Below, piece after piece: positions 9,901 through 18,486 of a stretch of DNA of 64,000 nucleotides. A model generated the notes under the pieces. It worked only from the letters and a program-made list of their open reading frames with translations, did not search any database and had not been told where the DNA came from. This DNA comes from Cohnella cholangitidis. GTDB taxonomy: Bacteria > Bacillota > Bacilli > Paenibacillales > Paenibacillaceae. The stretch's first letter is position 1. Each line of letters starts with the position of its first letter. The stretch lies in assembly GCF_014107495.1 (NCBI RefSeq), contig NZ_CP041969.1:2629501-2693500 (forward strand), in the 5' to 3' direction. A program made the position numbers and the translations under genes.

Positions 9901-11058
9901 CGGCATCATTGCGCCCGCGCTGACCGTTAGATCGGATAACTGATTATCGCCGGTAATCTTCCGCACCGCGTTATCCGAAGCATTCACTTGCGACACAAGA
10001 GAGAGATACATCGAGCCGGCATCGTCGAACGTAATATCGGTTGCGAGTTGACCATACGGGCTGTCCCCGGCCAAAGCGGTAACGACGTCCAAGTTCGCGT
10101 CAAGCCTTAAAACGGTGGACGAACCGTTTCTAATGGCCACGAAGAGGTTGCCGCCATAGCCGACTTCGATTCCCTTGGGGGAATTGAACGTTTTGCTCGC
10201 CAATACCGTCGGCGTGCTTCCGCTAACGGTTGCTTTTATGATTTTGCCGCCATTCAAATAATCGCTTTGATCGCCGATATAGAGCGTCGAGCCATCGAAA
10301 GCAAGTCCAAAGGGACTCCTGATAGTCGCGTCTAGCGGCCCGGGATCGAGATCCCCGGACCAAACGTCCGGGCTGCTCGCCGGACCGAAAGAGGAAACGT
10401 CGAACCTCAGAACGCGGCCGTTATTGGTATCCGCGACGATCAGATCGTTGCCGTTCACGGCGATGCCTTGCGGGTATCTTAGCGTTCCGACCGAAGGCGT
10501 AACGCCGCTGCCGTCCCATTTGATCATATCGCTAAGGCTATAGGCAGAACCCGAGTAGCTGACATTAAACCGATAGAGAGCCCTTCTGTCGGTCACATAT
10601 ACTCGTCCGTTTCCATCGAAACGTATGGCCATCGGCTCCGAGAAAGTGACAGGCAACGGCGCCACTAGCTCTTGCGTCACTTGACCGTCCGGATTCATCA
10701 CGAGGATTTTGCCATTCCCTGAATCCGTTGCGAACAGATATCCGTTGACCGGTTCGATATCCGCTCCGTACAACGCTATACCTGTACCGGAAAGAGCGGG
10801 AGGATGGCCGGGTCCGCCTCCCGTCGTCCAATCTCCGGCCGCGGCCGCAGGCTTAACGTACACGAGCATGGCTATCAGCAACGCGGCGGCGATCGCCGCG
10901 ACTAGCCATGCTTGTCGCCATTTCGTCGGCTGACGCATGGCGGGGTTGAGGGGATTAGCTCCTGAGTTCATTAGGTTCATCGGCTCGATATTCAATCCTT
11001 TCATAATAAAATAGGGACTTTCCGCAGCGAAAAACGGTTTGTCCATAAGCCGCGCCAT
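6973..11058 (-). pseudogene. Large secreted NHL / cadherin-like / SLH protein with three single-base frame breaks
   Basis: As sequenced the gene is split into pieces of 595, 194 and 575 codons (9271-11058, 8690-9274, 6973-8700), but the encoded repeat pattern runs straight through. Three one-base losses (near 9288, 8737 and 8703) add up to a net in-frame result, giving about 1,362 residues when repaired. Order: long N-terminus with a membrane or signal segment (residues about 48-75, ending AAAAG), an NHL-type beta-propeller (about 90-390), six cadherin-like beta-sandwich repeats of about 96 residues (LSGLTLSSG...TYTVTVTR), a linker domain, and three SLH motifs at the C-terminus that should bind the cell wall. 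The ATG directly abuts the stop of the TetR gene; later ATGs are possible starts. Either a true pseudogene or, more likely, consensus errors in identical repeats. Confidence 0.8.
8371..9276. repeat. Tandem duplication with 574-bp offset inside the SLH gene
   Basis: The stretch 8371-8702 recurs at 8945-9276 with no difference that I could find by eye over about 330 bp. The expected offset for two 96-residue repeat units is 576 bp; the observed 574 fits two single-base losses between the copies. The flanking units are similar but not identical, so the identity reflects a recent duplication or gene conversion of a two-unit block. Confidence 0.85.
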
Positions 11059-11655
11059 TTAAGTCATCAGCTTAACCAAACCTTGTATAAGCGCTTTCGT
11101 ATCCGTTTCTCCGAACAGCTTGGAGAACACGGTAAATCCTTCGTTGAACGCGATCACTTGCTTAGCCGTCAGAATCGGATCCTTGTCCTTCGAAATCCAT
11201 CCATGCGTCTGCAAGACCCGGATAAACTGCTCGATTCCAAATACCCAATCCTGGTATTTCTCTCTGAGCAAGCCTTGGATTTCCGGTTTTTCTTTCGTAT
11301 ATTGGTAGAAATCGGCCAGTACGACAATCCAGTTATCGACGCCTTGAAGCATTTCGGCGAGCCGCGTCAGCGTAATCGTAACGACTTCCTCCAGCGTCGT
11401 ATCCGTCGGGCTGTATGCCTTCGGAACGTCGGTCCAGCCGCTCGTAATTTGCATCTGATACTCCAGTACCTGCAGGAATAACTGTTCTTTCGTCTTAAAA
11501 TGAACATAGAACGCGCCGTTCGTATGGCCGGTCTGCGCTACGATATCTCCAATCGTCGTTGAGGCGAACCCCTTAGCCGAGAAGCATTTCATTCCGGCTT
11601 CCAAGAGCTGTCGATAGGTCGCTTCTCTCTTTAATTGAAACTTGTTTTTGATCAT
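11059..11655 (-). CDS. TetR-family transcriptional regulator
   Basis: A TetR-type repressor. The N-terminal helix-turn-helix is plain (TTIGDIVAQTGHTNGAFYVHFKTKEQLF), followed by an all-helical ligand domain ending in LIQGLVKLMT. I place the start at the ATG at 11655, giving 198 residues: GGAG lies 9 bases upstream. In-frame ATGs at 11661 and 11691 are closer to or before that site. The stop codon directly abuts the start of the SLH surface-protein gene, so the two are probably co-transcribed. A perfect 16-bp palindrome upstream is a likely auto-operator. The ligand is unknown. Confidence 0.88.
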   Translation of the reverse strand: MIKNKFQLKREATYRQLLEAGMKCFSAKGFASTTIGDIVAQTGHTNGAFYVHFKTKEQLFLQVLEYQMQITSGWTDVPKAYSPTDTTLEEVVTITLTRLAEMLQGVDNWIVVLADFYQYTKEKPEIQGLLREKYQDWVFGIEQFIRVLQTHGWISKDKDPILTAKQVIAFNEGFTVFSKLFGETDTKALIQGLVKLMT

Positions 11656-11704
11656 TTGCATCGCTCCAAGTCCTCTTTCGACAACCGTCACCGAAACTAT
11701 TAAT

Positions 11705-11720
11705 TACATTCATGAATGTA
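11705..11720. promoter_or_regulatory. 16-bp perfect palindrome, candidate TetR operator
   Basis: TACATTCATGAATGTA is a perfect palindrome about 50 bp upstream of the preferred TetR start, in AT-rich sequence. Size and symmetry fit a TetR-dimer site, implying autoregulation of the TetR-SLH transcription unit. Confidence 0.65.
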
Positions 11721-11784
11721 TCTATTTTATTAGTAGAAATTACCATCCGTCAATCGAGAATTTTCGACTTTAAAAAATAAAAAA

Positions 11785-11804
11785 GCACCGGGATTTCCCG
11801 GTGC
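11785..11804 (-). terminator. Terminator after the Nudix gene
   Basis: GCACCGGG and CCCGGTGC form a perfect 8-bp stem with an ATTT/AAAT loop. On the minus strand it is followed by a T-rich tract. It lies 35 bp past the Nudix stop codon. Confidence 0.85.
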
Positions 11805-11839
11805 CCTCTCGCGTCGGCCGATCGAACGGTTACCCTTTG

Positions 11840-12286
11840 CTAGAGATATCCCGTTTTCCTCAAGACCAGCTCCGTAAAAGGATTCAATTCCGGCGGCGGT
11901 TCGCGAAGCGAAAAGTAACGAAGCTCCAGCCCCTCGTCGTCGTTGACTTTGGGTACGCCTCCGACGTTAATCGCTTCGTACACGGCCATCACGTTATAGA
12001 CTTCATCCCCGTTCGGATACTTGTAATACATGTCTTTCCCCGACAGCAAAGCAATGAATCGATAATCCTCGGCCGTTAACCCCGCTTCTTCATAGAGCTC
12101 TCTCCCGGCCGCCTCCTCCAACGATTCTCCCAGCTCCAGCGCGCCTCCGATCGTTCCCCAATCGTAACTATCGGAGCGCCGTTGCAGCAACAGACGGCCT
12201 CTCTCGTCAAAGACGAGCACGCACGCCCCGGGCATGAGCAGCGGCCGCGCGCCCACCGTTTTTCTCAGATCCGATATGTACCCCAT
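11840..12286 (-). CDS. Nudix hydrolase
   Basis: A 148-residue cytoplasmic Nudix-fold enzyme. The full Nudix box GX5EX7REUXEEXGU is present at about residues 48-70 (GALELGE, then RELYEEAGL), supplying the metal-binding glutamates used to split nucleoside diphosphates linked to another group. The N-terminal phrase RPLLMPGACVLVFDERGRLLLQRRSD is typical of the ADP-ribose or dNTP-type members in Bacillales. Substrate is not predictable. It starts 15 bp after the DUF4153-type membrane gene and probably shares its transcript, which ends at the hairpin at 11785. Confidence 0.9.
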   Translation of the reverse strand: MGYISDLRKTVGARPLLMPGACVLVFDERGRLLLQRRSDSYDWGTIGGALELGESLEEAAGRELYEEAGLTAEDYRFIALLSGKDMYYKYPNGDEVYNVMAVYEAINVGGVPKVNDDEGLELRYFSLREPPPELNPFTELVLRKTGYL

Positions 12287-12301
12287 AACTCTCTTCTCCC
12301 C

Positions 12302-13807
12302 CTAATCTTGCAGCTCGTTCAGCACCTTCTCGGCGCGGTAGATCGATAAATTGAACGAAGGCCACGCGCGATCCTCGTCCGCGATCGCTATCCTCTTATT
12401 TTCCAAATACCGCTTCATGTCCGGGAACTCCCGTTCAGCGAACTTGGCAAGCGTCGGAACGGCATCCGCCGACAAGCCGCCCAAGTAAACAAAATCGATC
12501 TCCCCGCTGGTCTTGAACCTCTCGATGTTTTTCTCGGCGATAATCCTATCCATGCCTACGTAATTAACGAATACATATGCGGCCAGGCCGATAACGATGT
12601 AAATCTTCGTCAGAGGAATCATCGGAGTTCTAATCCGGAGCGCCGCTATAATCAGCAGAATCGCCAAAAAGATCATGAACGCGTGCACCAGGAAACGAAT
12701 ATACGTGTAACCGTATGCTTCTTCATACAGGACAAGCCTCATATAAGCGGAATACAGCATCACTCCCGAGCAGGCCACCAGCACGTAGAGCAGTAACGCG
12801 TTCATTTTTTTGGCTGCCTGTCCGGCCTCGCCGCCTTCAAAGACGAGAGTGGCCATTAGGATGGCAAAATTAATGACCGAGACGGCGACGAGCTCGACGA
12901 ACCCGCTTCTTGCGTACTCTGCGTAAGTTTTGCCGTCCGGCACGACACCGTCCCATGCCCCGAACAAATACGAGAACTGAACGGCCACGAACAGCACGTA
13001 AACGATATTTACCGAGATAAGCAGCGTAGCGAGAATAACGGGGTCGATCCGGAAGCCGGCCGCTTGAGACGATCTCTCTTCGTCCATGCTCGCCTTCCCT
13101 TTCTGCCGAGGAGCTCGCTTCGGTCTCACGAATCCCCAGAAGTAACAGAAGAACAGGACGCCGAATACGAATATCCATATCCCCCGCGCGAAGCTTTCTC
13201 CGAGCGAAAGGCTGTTCCACCATCCGGGAAGTCCCGTCAGCACCCGATTGAAAACTCCATCCGCGGAAGCGAGCAGTTGAACGACGACGATCAACACCGG
13301 CAAAGCGATAGCAAGACCGATAAGCACTTTGCCGAGCGCGCTCTTCTGCTTCGAGCCCATTTTTCGTCCGGCAGAGATCTTCGCTATGCGAAATAGGGTA
13401 CCGATATGGCGCAAGCTCTGCGGAACGAGGTGGTCGAGCGCTTCCCAAACGATTCGAATATCCCACCAAGCGATTTGCTTAGCGCCCCTTATGTAAGCAA
13501 GATGAACGAAGATGAGCGGCGGGACGATAAGCAAGTTCAAACTGCGCAGTATCGGATTATCGAACAGCGCGAACGTCGAAGAGAGCAGCAGGATCACCAC
13601 GAACAGAAACCAAGCGAACCCCGTAATTTCCCGCAGCCGGTCTTTCCAATCGTGGAAAAGGTACAGGTATAACAGAATGACAAACAGCGGGTAGGATATT
13701 CCAGGCACGTTGCCATAGAACAAATATTGATGGACAATAGCGAGCAGGAACGCTCCGATCAGACCGGCCAGCGCTCTTCCCGTAACGGCTTTACGATTCG
13801 AATTCAC
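12302..13807 (-). CDS. Polytopic membrane protein, DUF4153/DUF4173 type
   Basis: A 501-residue membrane protein with about ten or more hydrophobic helices in its first 410 residues and a soluble C-terminal segment of about 85 residues (DRIIAEKNIERFKTSGEIDFVYL onward). The overall layout and the C-terminal phrase DFVYLGGLSADAVPTL match the DUF4173/DUF4153 family found across Bacillales; no enzyme function is established. It uses a GTG start 7 bases after GGAGGG. It is followed closely by the Nudix gene and is divergent from the SgrR-like regulator. Confidence 0.75.
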   Translation of the reverse strand: MNSNRKAVTGRALAGLIGAFLLAIVHQYLFYGNVPGISYPLFVILLYLYLFHDWKDRLREITGFAWFLFVVILLLSSTFALFDNPILRSLNLLIVPPLIFVHLAYIRGAKQIAWWDIRIVWEALDHLVPQSLRHIGTLFRIAKISAGRKMGSKQKSALGKVLIGLAIALPVLIVVVQLLASADGVFNRVLTGLPGWWNSLSLGESFARGIWIFVFGVLFFCYFWGFVRPKRAPRQKGKASMDEERSSQAAGFRIDPVILATLLISVNIVYVLFVAVQFSYLFGAWDGVVPDGKTYAEYARSGFVELVAVSVINFAILMATLVFEGGEAGQAAKKMNALLLYVLVACSGVMLYSAYMRLVLYEEAYGYTYIRFLVHAFMIFLAILLIIAALRIRTPMIPLTKIYIVIGLAAYVFVNYVGMDRIIAEKNIERFKTSGEIDFVYLGGLSADAVPTLAKFAEREFPDMKRYLENKRIAIADEDRAWPSFNLSIYRAEKVLNELQD

Positions 13808-13853
13808 GACAGAACCCTCCGCTTCCTGACTTTCTAATGCCTATTGTAGATGG

Positions 13854-13903
13854 TAAAATAGGAAAATAAATAGAAATAACTGAACTGGAAATTTCCTATT
13901 TTA
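13854..13903. promoter_or_regulatory. Long inverted repeat upstream of the SgrR-like gene
   Basis: TAAAATAGGAAA at 13854-13865 is mirrored by TTTCCTATTTTA at 13892-13903, a 12-bp arm with a 26-base gap, and the right arm ends just before the GAGGCGGAG ribosome site. It is either a two-half-site operator for the divergent promoters or an RNA hairpin near the start of the SgrR-like mRNA. Confidence 0.55.
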
Positions 13904-13919
13904 AGAGGCGGAGTATCGT

Positions 13920-15605
13920 ATGAAAATCCATCAACAATTCCTGCAGCTTCATTCGCGTTTCGGGGGCGTGGACTCCGTCGAGACCACTTTGGACGAGATA
14001 GGAAAGCTGCTCGACTGTACCCCTCGCAACGCGACGAATATCCTTCGCGCCATGTGCGCTAACGGCTGGGCCGCGTGGGATTCCTCCCGCGGACGGGGTC
14101 GCCGTTCGTCGTTGCGGTTCCTCGTTCAACCCGAAGAAATCGCGGTTCAGTCCATGCTGCAAGCGATAAACCGCAAGGATATCGCACGCGCGATCGATCA
14201 GATTAGAGCCCATCGAAGCTCGTCCACGCTGCAGGAGCATTTGCAAGGCTGGCTGCTTACCTACTTCGGCCATCATACCGAGATGAGGAGCGACAGGCAG
14301 ATCGACACGCTGCGCATTCCGATTCGTCAACCGCTTCACACGGTCGACCCTTTGTATATGAATTTGTTGGCGGAATCCTTCGTATCCAGCCACGTTTTCG
14401 ACGGTCTCGTGCGCAGAAACGACGATCGCCGCGACGAAATCGCACCGAGCATCGCCCATGCCTGGGAAGCGGATTCCAGCCGTACGGAATGGACCTTCTA
14501 CCTGCACAAGGAAGTCCTCTTCCACCACGGCAAAGTGATGACCGCCGAGGATGTCGTCTACTCGTTCGAACGATTGATCCGCTCGTCGCGCAGGACGTTG
14601 TATAGTTTTATTTTCAAGCAAATCAAAGCCGTGCGCGCCCTCAATCCGACGACCGTAAGATTCGAGCTGGAAGAGCCTAACGAGCTGTTCCTCCCTTTCT
14701 TGTGCACGAGCCGCGCGGCTATCGTTCCGAAGGACCTCCATCAGCTGGGCAGCCTGCGATTCGGCACGGCTCCGCTCGGCACCGGTCCGTTCAAGGTAAA
14801 CGAGATGAACGAAGGGATTTGCGTATTGGAAGCGTTCGCTCCTTATTTTCAAGGCAGGGCCCATCTCGATCGGGTGGAGATCGTTCACGTCCCGTGGGCG
14901 ACGGAAGAGACGGGAAGCGGAGGACAATCGGACAACCTCTCGCCCTTCCACGTCATCCCTAACGCCGCGGCCGCCGAACAAAACTGGAGCCACATCCACT
15001 CGGATACGACCGTCAGAAAATTCGTCACCTGCAACACGCAAAAGGCCGGACCGTTAACCGATCCGACCGCTCGCGCTTATTTATTCGATTGTCTCGGGGA
15101 GTTGCCGCCGGCTTCCGGCGGGGATAGTCCTGTGCCCATCCCAATTCAAATCGCGACGATTCCGCCCTACAGACCGGATGCCTACGCGCTGGCGGACCGT
15201 CTCGGAAGGCGCGGCTTCGCGTGCAACGTCGTCTCCGTATCCCCGGAAGAATTCAAGGGATCGGTCCGGCTGGAATCGGATTTGATCCTGTTCTCCTTGT
15301 TCCGCGACCAAGACGAGCAGCTCCGGCTGTTCGATCTCTATCTGACGATGGCCGAGCACGTCGATTCCCACACCCGGATCGATATCGAGACGACGCTGAA
15401 CCGCGTTATCCGGCAATCCGATCCTATGCTTCGCGCAAGCGAGCTAGGCAAAATCGAGCAACTGCTCATGAAGGAGCATCAGCTGTTCATTCTATCGGAG
15501 AAACCTTTGCCGACGACCTATCTGCCTTCCGTACGGGGAGTCACTTTCAACTCGCAAGGCTGGGTCAACCTTCGCACCATCTGGTTTCCTCCCACGCTAA
15601 CTTAA
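13920..15605 (+). CDS. SgrR-like regulator (HTH + peptide/solute-binding-type domain)
   Basis: A 561-residue cytoplasmic protein with an N-terminal winged-helix DNA-binding domain of the SgrR type (about residues 1-95, LDEIGKLLDCTPRNATNILRAM) and a family-5 extracellular-solute-binding fold from about residue 135 onward (WTFYLHKEVLFHHGKVMTAEDVVYSFERL is the family hallmark). There is no signal peptide. In this family the binding domain is thought to sense a sugar phosphate or other metabolite and control a nearby transporter. Usually a transporter gene lies beside it; here the downstream side is the repeat array and IS element instead, so its target is not visible. The ATG follows GAGGCGGAG. 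Confidence 0.85.
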   Translation: MKIHQQFLQLHSRFGGVDSVETTLDEIGKLLDCTPRNATNILRAMCANGWAAWDSSRGRGRRSSLRFLVQPEEIAVQSMLQAINRKDIARAIDQIRAHRSSSTLQEHLQGWLLTYFGHHTEMRSDRQIDTLRIPIRQPLHTVDPLYMNLLAESFVSSHVFDGLVRRNDDRRDEIAPSIAHAWEADSSRTEWTFYLHKEVLFHHGKVMTAEDVVYSFERLIRSSRRTLYSFIFKQIKAVRALNPTTVRFELEEPNELFLPFLCTSRAAIVPKDLHQLGSLRFGTAPLGTGPFKVNEMNEGICVLEAFAPYFQGRAHLDRVEIVHVPWATEETGSGGQSDNLSPFHVIPNAAAAEQNWSHIHSDTTVRKFVTCNTQKAGPLTDPTARAYLFDCLGELPPASGGDSPVPIPIQIATIPPYRPDAYALADRLGRRGFACNVVSVSPEEFKGSVRLESDLILFSLFRDQDEQLRLFDLYLTMAEHVDSHTRIDIETTLNRVIRQSDPMLRASELGKIEQLLMKEHQLFILSEKPLPTTYLPSVRGVTFNSQGWVNLRTIWFPPTLT

Positions 15606-15818
15606 CGGACACGGATCTCGCTCCCGCAGCTATAGAAATAACGGCACCGCGTGCCGCTAATTCACTCATTTCCGTACCCGAACACCAAATAACGGCACCG
15701 CGTGCCGCTATTTCACTTACTTCTGTACCCGAACACCAAATAACGGCACCACGTGCCTCTATTTCACTCAATTCCGTACCCGAACGCCGAATAGCGGCAC
15801 CGCGTGGTTACTACTTAG

Positions 15819-15847
15819 GTCTCCTTAATCCAAAGGAGACTTTTTTT
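15819..15847 (+). terminator. Terminator at the left end of the IS element
   Basis: GTCTCCTT and AAGGAGAC form an 8-bp stem with a 6-base loop, followed at once by TTTTTTT. It would stop transcription entering the element from the left, a common way of protecting IS elements from impinging transcription. Confidence 0.8.
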
Positions 15848-15919
15848 CTGTTTTAAAGGATTTTTGGTGCTGCATGTAGAAGTATTTCCTATACAGAATC
15901 TGTGAAGGGAGCAAGAACA

Positions 15920-17392
15920 ATGAAGCTAACTCCGCAACAGGTATTACATGTGAGTAAAGGGGATACCGAGATTGCAGGCTTCATCTCTGCGCTTCTGGCA
16001 CAAAATGAGAAACTGACCGAAATGGTAGAAACACAAGCTGTTCAAATTAATAAATTAGAGAAGCGTGTGCACGAGTTAGAACGACAGCTTGGTCAAAATA
16101 GCAATAACAGCAGCAAACCGCCATCGAGTGACGGACTGCGAAAAAAGAACAATCTGCGTCAGCCTGGGGGTAACAAAGGAGCGCCCAAGGGGCACGAAGG
16201 CCACACGCTTCGTTTTAGCCTGGTGCCTGACGAAGTCATCGTTCATGCTTTGCCTGCTTGCAAGAACTGCAAGCTCTCCTTAGCGGATGTGCCTGTGCAA
16301 GGCTGGATCAAAAGACAAGTACTTGACTTACCTCTCACTCCGCTTGTTACCACCGAACATCGCGTAGAAGAAAAGCGCTGCCCGTGCTGCCACACGTTGC
16401 AACGGGCCGAGTTTCCTGCTGCGGTGAAGGCACCTGTACAGTATGGGGATAGCTTCGCAGCATGGACGGCTTATTTGAGCGGCTATCAATTGCTGCCCTT
16501 GCAACGCATTACACAATTCTTTTTCGATCTGACCGGGTATCGCCCTAGCCAAAAGACCTTGCTTGAACAACTGAAGAGCATGGCAAACTGTATAGCAGAA
16601 CAGGAGCCGTTGATTCAAGCGCATCTTCGCAACGAGCCTTTCATCCATTGCGATGAAACGCCCATGCGTTTGAATGGGAAACAGCAGCATCTTCATACGC
16701 ATTCGAGCGCCAAATGGACGTTGCTGCATATGAACGAGAAGCGATGCGGGCCAGCAATCGTAGAAATGGGTGTATTGCCCACTTACACCGGAATTGTGGT
16801 TCATGACTGTTGCACGGCCTATTTCAAATCAGACTTCAAGTATTCCCACGCTTTGTGTAACGCGCATCTCATGCGGGAATGCCAGGGGATTGCTGATCAC
16901 GATAAGCACCAGTGGCCCGTCGACATGAAAGAGCTGCTTCGTCGAAGCTGGGGGTTGGCCAAAGAGGCACGAATTGCTGGTATCCCTTTGTCGGATAAAG
17001 TCCTCGCCGAGATCGACCAGCAATACGACGACATTTTGGCGTTAGGGAAAACGGAATGGGCCAAAGATCTGGTGCCTGAGAAAACAGGGCCTCGCGGACG
17101 AAAATGCAAGAGCAAAGCGGCAAATCTTGGACATCGGTTCATAAAACACAAAGGGGCGATTCTTCGCTTTCTTTATGATGTGCGTATTCCTTTCGATAAC
17201 AACCAGGCAGAACGCGATATTCGCATGTCCAAAGTGAAACAGAAAATATCCGGATGCTTTCGGACGGCTCTTGGCGGAAAGCAGTTTGCCAGTATTCGCG
17301 GGTTTATTTCCACACTTCTGAAACAATCTCTTCCTTTGCATGATTCACTCATATCCGTTCTTCGTGGACAGTTTCGGTTTAGGACTACCTAA
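15920..17392 (+). CDS. IS66-family transposase
   Basis: A 490-residue DDE transposase. N-terminal leucine-zipper-like coiled coil (about residues 25-60, QNEKLTEMV...KLEKRVHELERQL), a low-complexity NSNNSSKPPSSDG hinge typical of IS66, paired cysteines of a zinc finger (CKNC about 114-117 and CPCC about 154-157), then the catalytic domain with D245 (HCDETPM), D296 (VVHDCC) and E431 (NNQAERDIRM). All three acidic residues are intact. I prefer the ATG at 15920, which follows AAGGGAG by 9 bases; an upstream in-frame GTG at 15902 has no such site. No accessory TnpB/TnpA ORFs are present, which is the ISBst12-subgroup pattern. Confidence 0.95.
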   Translation: MKLTPQQVLHVSKGDTEIAGFISALLAQNEKLTEMVETQAVQINKLEKRVHELERQLGQNSNNSSKPPSSDGLRKKNNLRQPGGNKGAPKGHEGHTLRFSLVPDEVIVHALPACKNCKLSLADVPVQGWIKRQVLDLPLTPLVTTEHRVEEKRCPCCHTLQRAEFPAAVKAPVQYGDSFAAWTAYLSGYQLLPLQRITQFFFDLTGYRPSQKTLLEQLKSMANCIAEQEPLIQAHLRNEPFIHCDETPMRLNGKQQHLHTHSSAKWTLLHMNEKRCGPAIVEMGVLPTYTGIVVHDCCTAYFKSDFKYSHALCNAHLMRECQGIADHDKHQWPVDMKELLRRSWGLAKEARIAGIPLSDKVLAEIDQQYDDILALGKTEWAKDLVPEKTGPRGRKCKSKAANLGHRFIKHKGAILRFLYDVRIPFDNNQAERDIRMSKVKQKISGCFRTALGGKQFASIRGFISTLLKQSLPLHDSLISVLRGQFRFRTT

Positions 17393-17561
17393 GTAGTAAC
17401 CACCGCGTGCCGCTATTTCACTTGCTTCCGTACCCGAACACCAAATAACGGCACCGCGTGCCGCTATTTCACTTACTTCCACACCCGAACACCAAATAGC
17501 GGCACCGCGTGCCGCTATGGGCATAGCCTACAAAACCTTACGCAAGGTGGAGAACGCAACT

Positions 17562-18470
17562 TTAGTGCTCCGTCTTCCGGTGCTCGTTCTCGTACAGATC
17601 CGGCCGGCGGTCGAAGAACGGCGCCACCGCGCCGTGCGCGCGATTCTCGCGAAGGTCGCGGAAATCAACCTCCGCCAGCACGGTCATGTCGAGATTCGTC
17701 TCGCCGATCTGAAGGATGCCGTCCGGCTCGAACGGCAAGTCGCACGGCGTGAACACGCCGGCTTGGCTAAAGCCCGTGTCTACCTGCGGACGTTCTTCGG
17801 ACAAAGCTCCCACCAGTCCGCTTAGCACGACGTACAGCTGGTTCTCCACCGCTCTCGCCTGGCAGCAAAACCGTACGCGATGGTAACCGAACGAGCTATC
17901 GGTATAGGAAGGACAAAGGATCATCTCAACGCCGCGTAGAGCCGCGGCCCGCGCCAGCTCCGGGAACTCGATGTCGTAGCAGGTCAGGATCGCCATCTTG
18001 CCCCATTCCGTCTCGAACACGTTCAAGTCGTCCCCCGCGACTAGAGGCCAACGGATCTGCTCCTCCGGCGTCAGATGGACTTTGCTTTGCGTCTCGATCC
18101 GGCCGTCCGGGAAGAAGAGGAACGCCTTGTTCACGTATTCTTCCGCCTCAACGCCTGTTCCCGCCGGCCTTTCCTCCGCCTTGCAGATATGAGTTCCCGC
18201 GAGAATCGCGATCCCCTCGGCCTGGCTCAACCGCCGGAAAAACCCCATGTACTCCTCCGTCTTCCGATCCAGAAAGTAGCAGGCTTCATCGTGCAGCATC
18301 GACGGCTGAAGGCTCAGCAAATGCGCGGTTAAATATTCGGGAAATACGATCATCGCCGCGCCCTGTTCGGCCGCGTCGCGTACTTTCTCTTCGATTCCGT
18401 TCCAAAATTGTTTTTCCGTAAGGATGTCCGTAAGTCCGTATTGTGTCGTTGCGATCGTTAGCTTCTTCAT
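17562..18470 (-). CDS. Carbon-nitrogen hydrolase (nitrilase superfamily)
   Basis: A 302-residue cytoplasmic amidase-type enzyme. The Glu-Lys-Cys triad is intact: E45 (VFPEYL), K130 (QSKVHLTPEE) and C164 (ILTCYDIEFPEL). The family hydrolyses C-N bonds of amides or nitriles; substrate is not predictable. The start is the ATG at 18470, directly after GAGGTGGCC; the reading frame extends further upstream but lacks a site. It begins 17 bp after the stop of the GNAT-nitrilase fusion gene and is very likely co-transcribed, giving two nitrilase-fold proteins in one operon. Confidence 0.9.
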   Translation of the reverse strand: MKKLTIATTQYGLTDILTEKQFWNGIEEKVRDAAEQGAAMIVFPEYLTAHLLSLQPSMLHDEACYFLDRKTEEYMGFFRRLSQAEGIAILAGTHICKAEERPAGTGVEAEEYVNKAFLFFPDGRIETQSKVHLTPEEQIRWPLVAGDDLNVFETEWGKMAILTCYDIEFPELARAAALRGVEMILCPSYTDSSFGYHRVRFCCQARAVENQLYVVLSGLVGALSEERPQVDTGFSQAGVFTPCDLPFEPDGILQIGETNLDMTVLAEVDFRDLRENRAHGAVAPFFDRRPDLYENEHRKTEH

Positions 18471-18486
18471 GGCCACCTCGATAATG

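Larger units (their letters stand above)
15807..17400 (+). mobile_element. Complete IS66-family insertion sequence (single transposase, ISBst12-like)
   Basis: A 1,594-bp element bounded by inverted ends GTTACTACTTAGGT (15807-15820) and ACCTAAGTAGTAAC (17387-17400), flanked by a direct repeat CACCGCGTG (15798-15806 and 17401-17409). One base of that repeat is shared by symmetry with the ends, so the target duplication is 8 or 9 bp; 8 bp is usual for IS66. It carries one full-length transposase gene and a terminator-like hairpin near its left end. It interrupts the 51-bp repeat array and its target site is the palindromic core of a repeat unit. Perfect ends and target copies suggest a recent insertion. 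Confidence 0.93.
15638..17516. repeat. Array of about six 51-bp repeats, split by an IS66-family element
   Basis: Units start at about 15641, 15692, 15743 and 15794, then continue after the insertion from 17401 to 17516. The period is exactly 51 bp. Each unit carries a short palindrome CGGCAC-CGC-GTGCCG followed by a conserved TTCACT...CCGTACCCGAACACC segment. 51 is divisible by three, so the array is open in some frames on both strands (17-residue repeats such as ITAPRAAISLTSVPEHQ), but no ribosome site or start suggests translation. It fills the gap between the SgrR-like gene and the nitrilase gene; its role is unknown. Confidence 0.85.

Noticed and set aside
6973..11058. Programmed frameshifting as the reason for the broken SLH gene
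   Set aside because: No slippery heptamer or downstream pseudoknot was seen at the three sites, and three separate events would be needed.
13896..15041. 381-codon open frame on the minus strand
   Set aside because: It is antisense to the well-supported SgrR-like gene, has an Arg-rich composition typical of shadow frames, and no ribosome site.
15221..15856. 211-codon open frame running through the repeat array
   Set aside because: Begins inside the SgrR-like gene in another frame and owes its length to the 51-bp period; no translation signal.
15638..17516. Possible CRISPR array
   Set aside because: The period is exact but the units have no variable spacers; almost the whole 51 bp is conserved and no cas genes are near.
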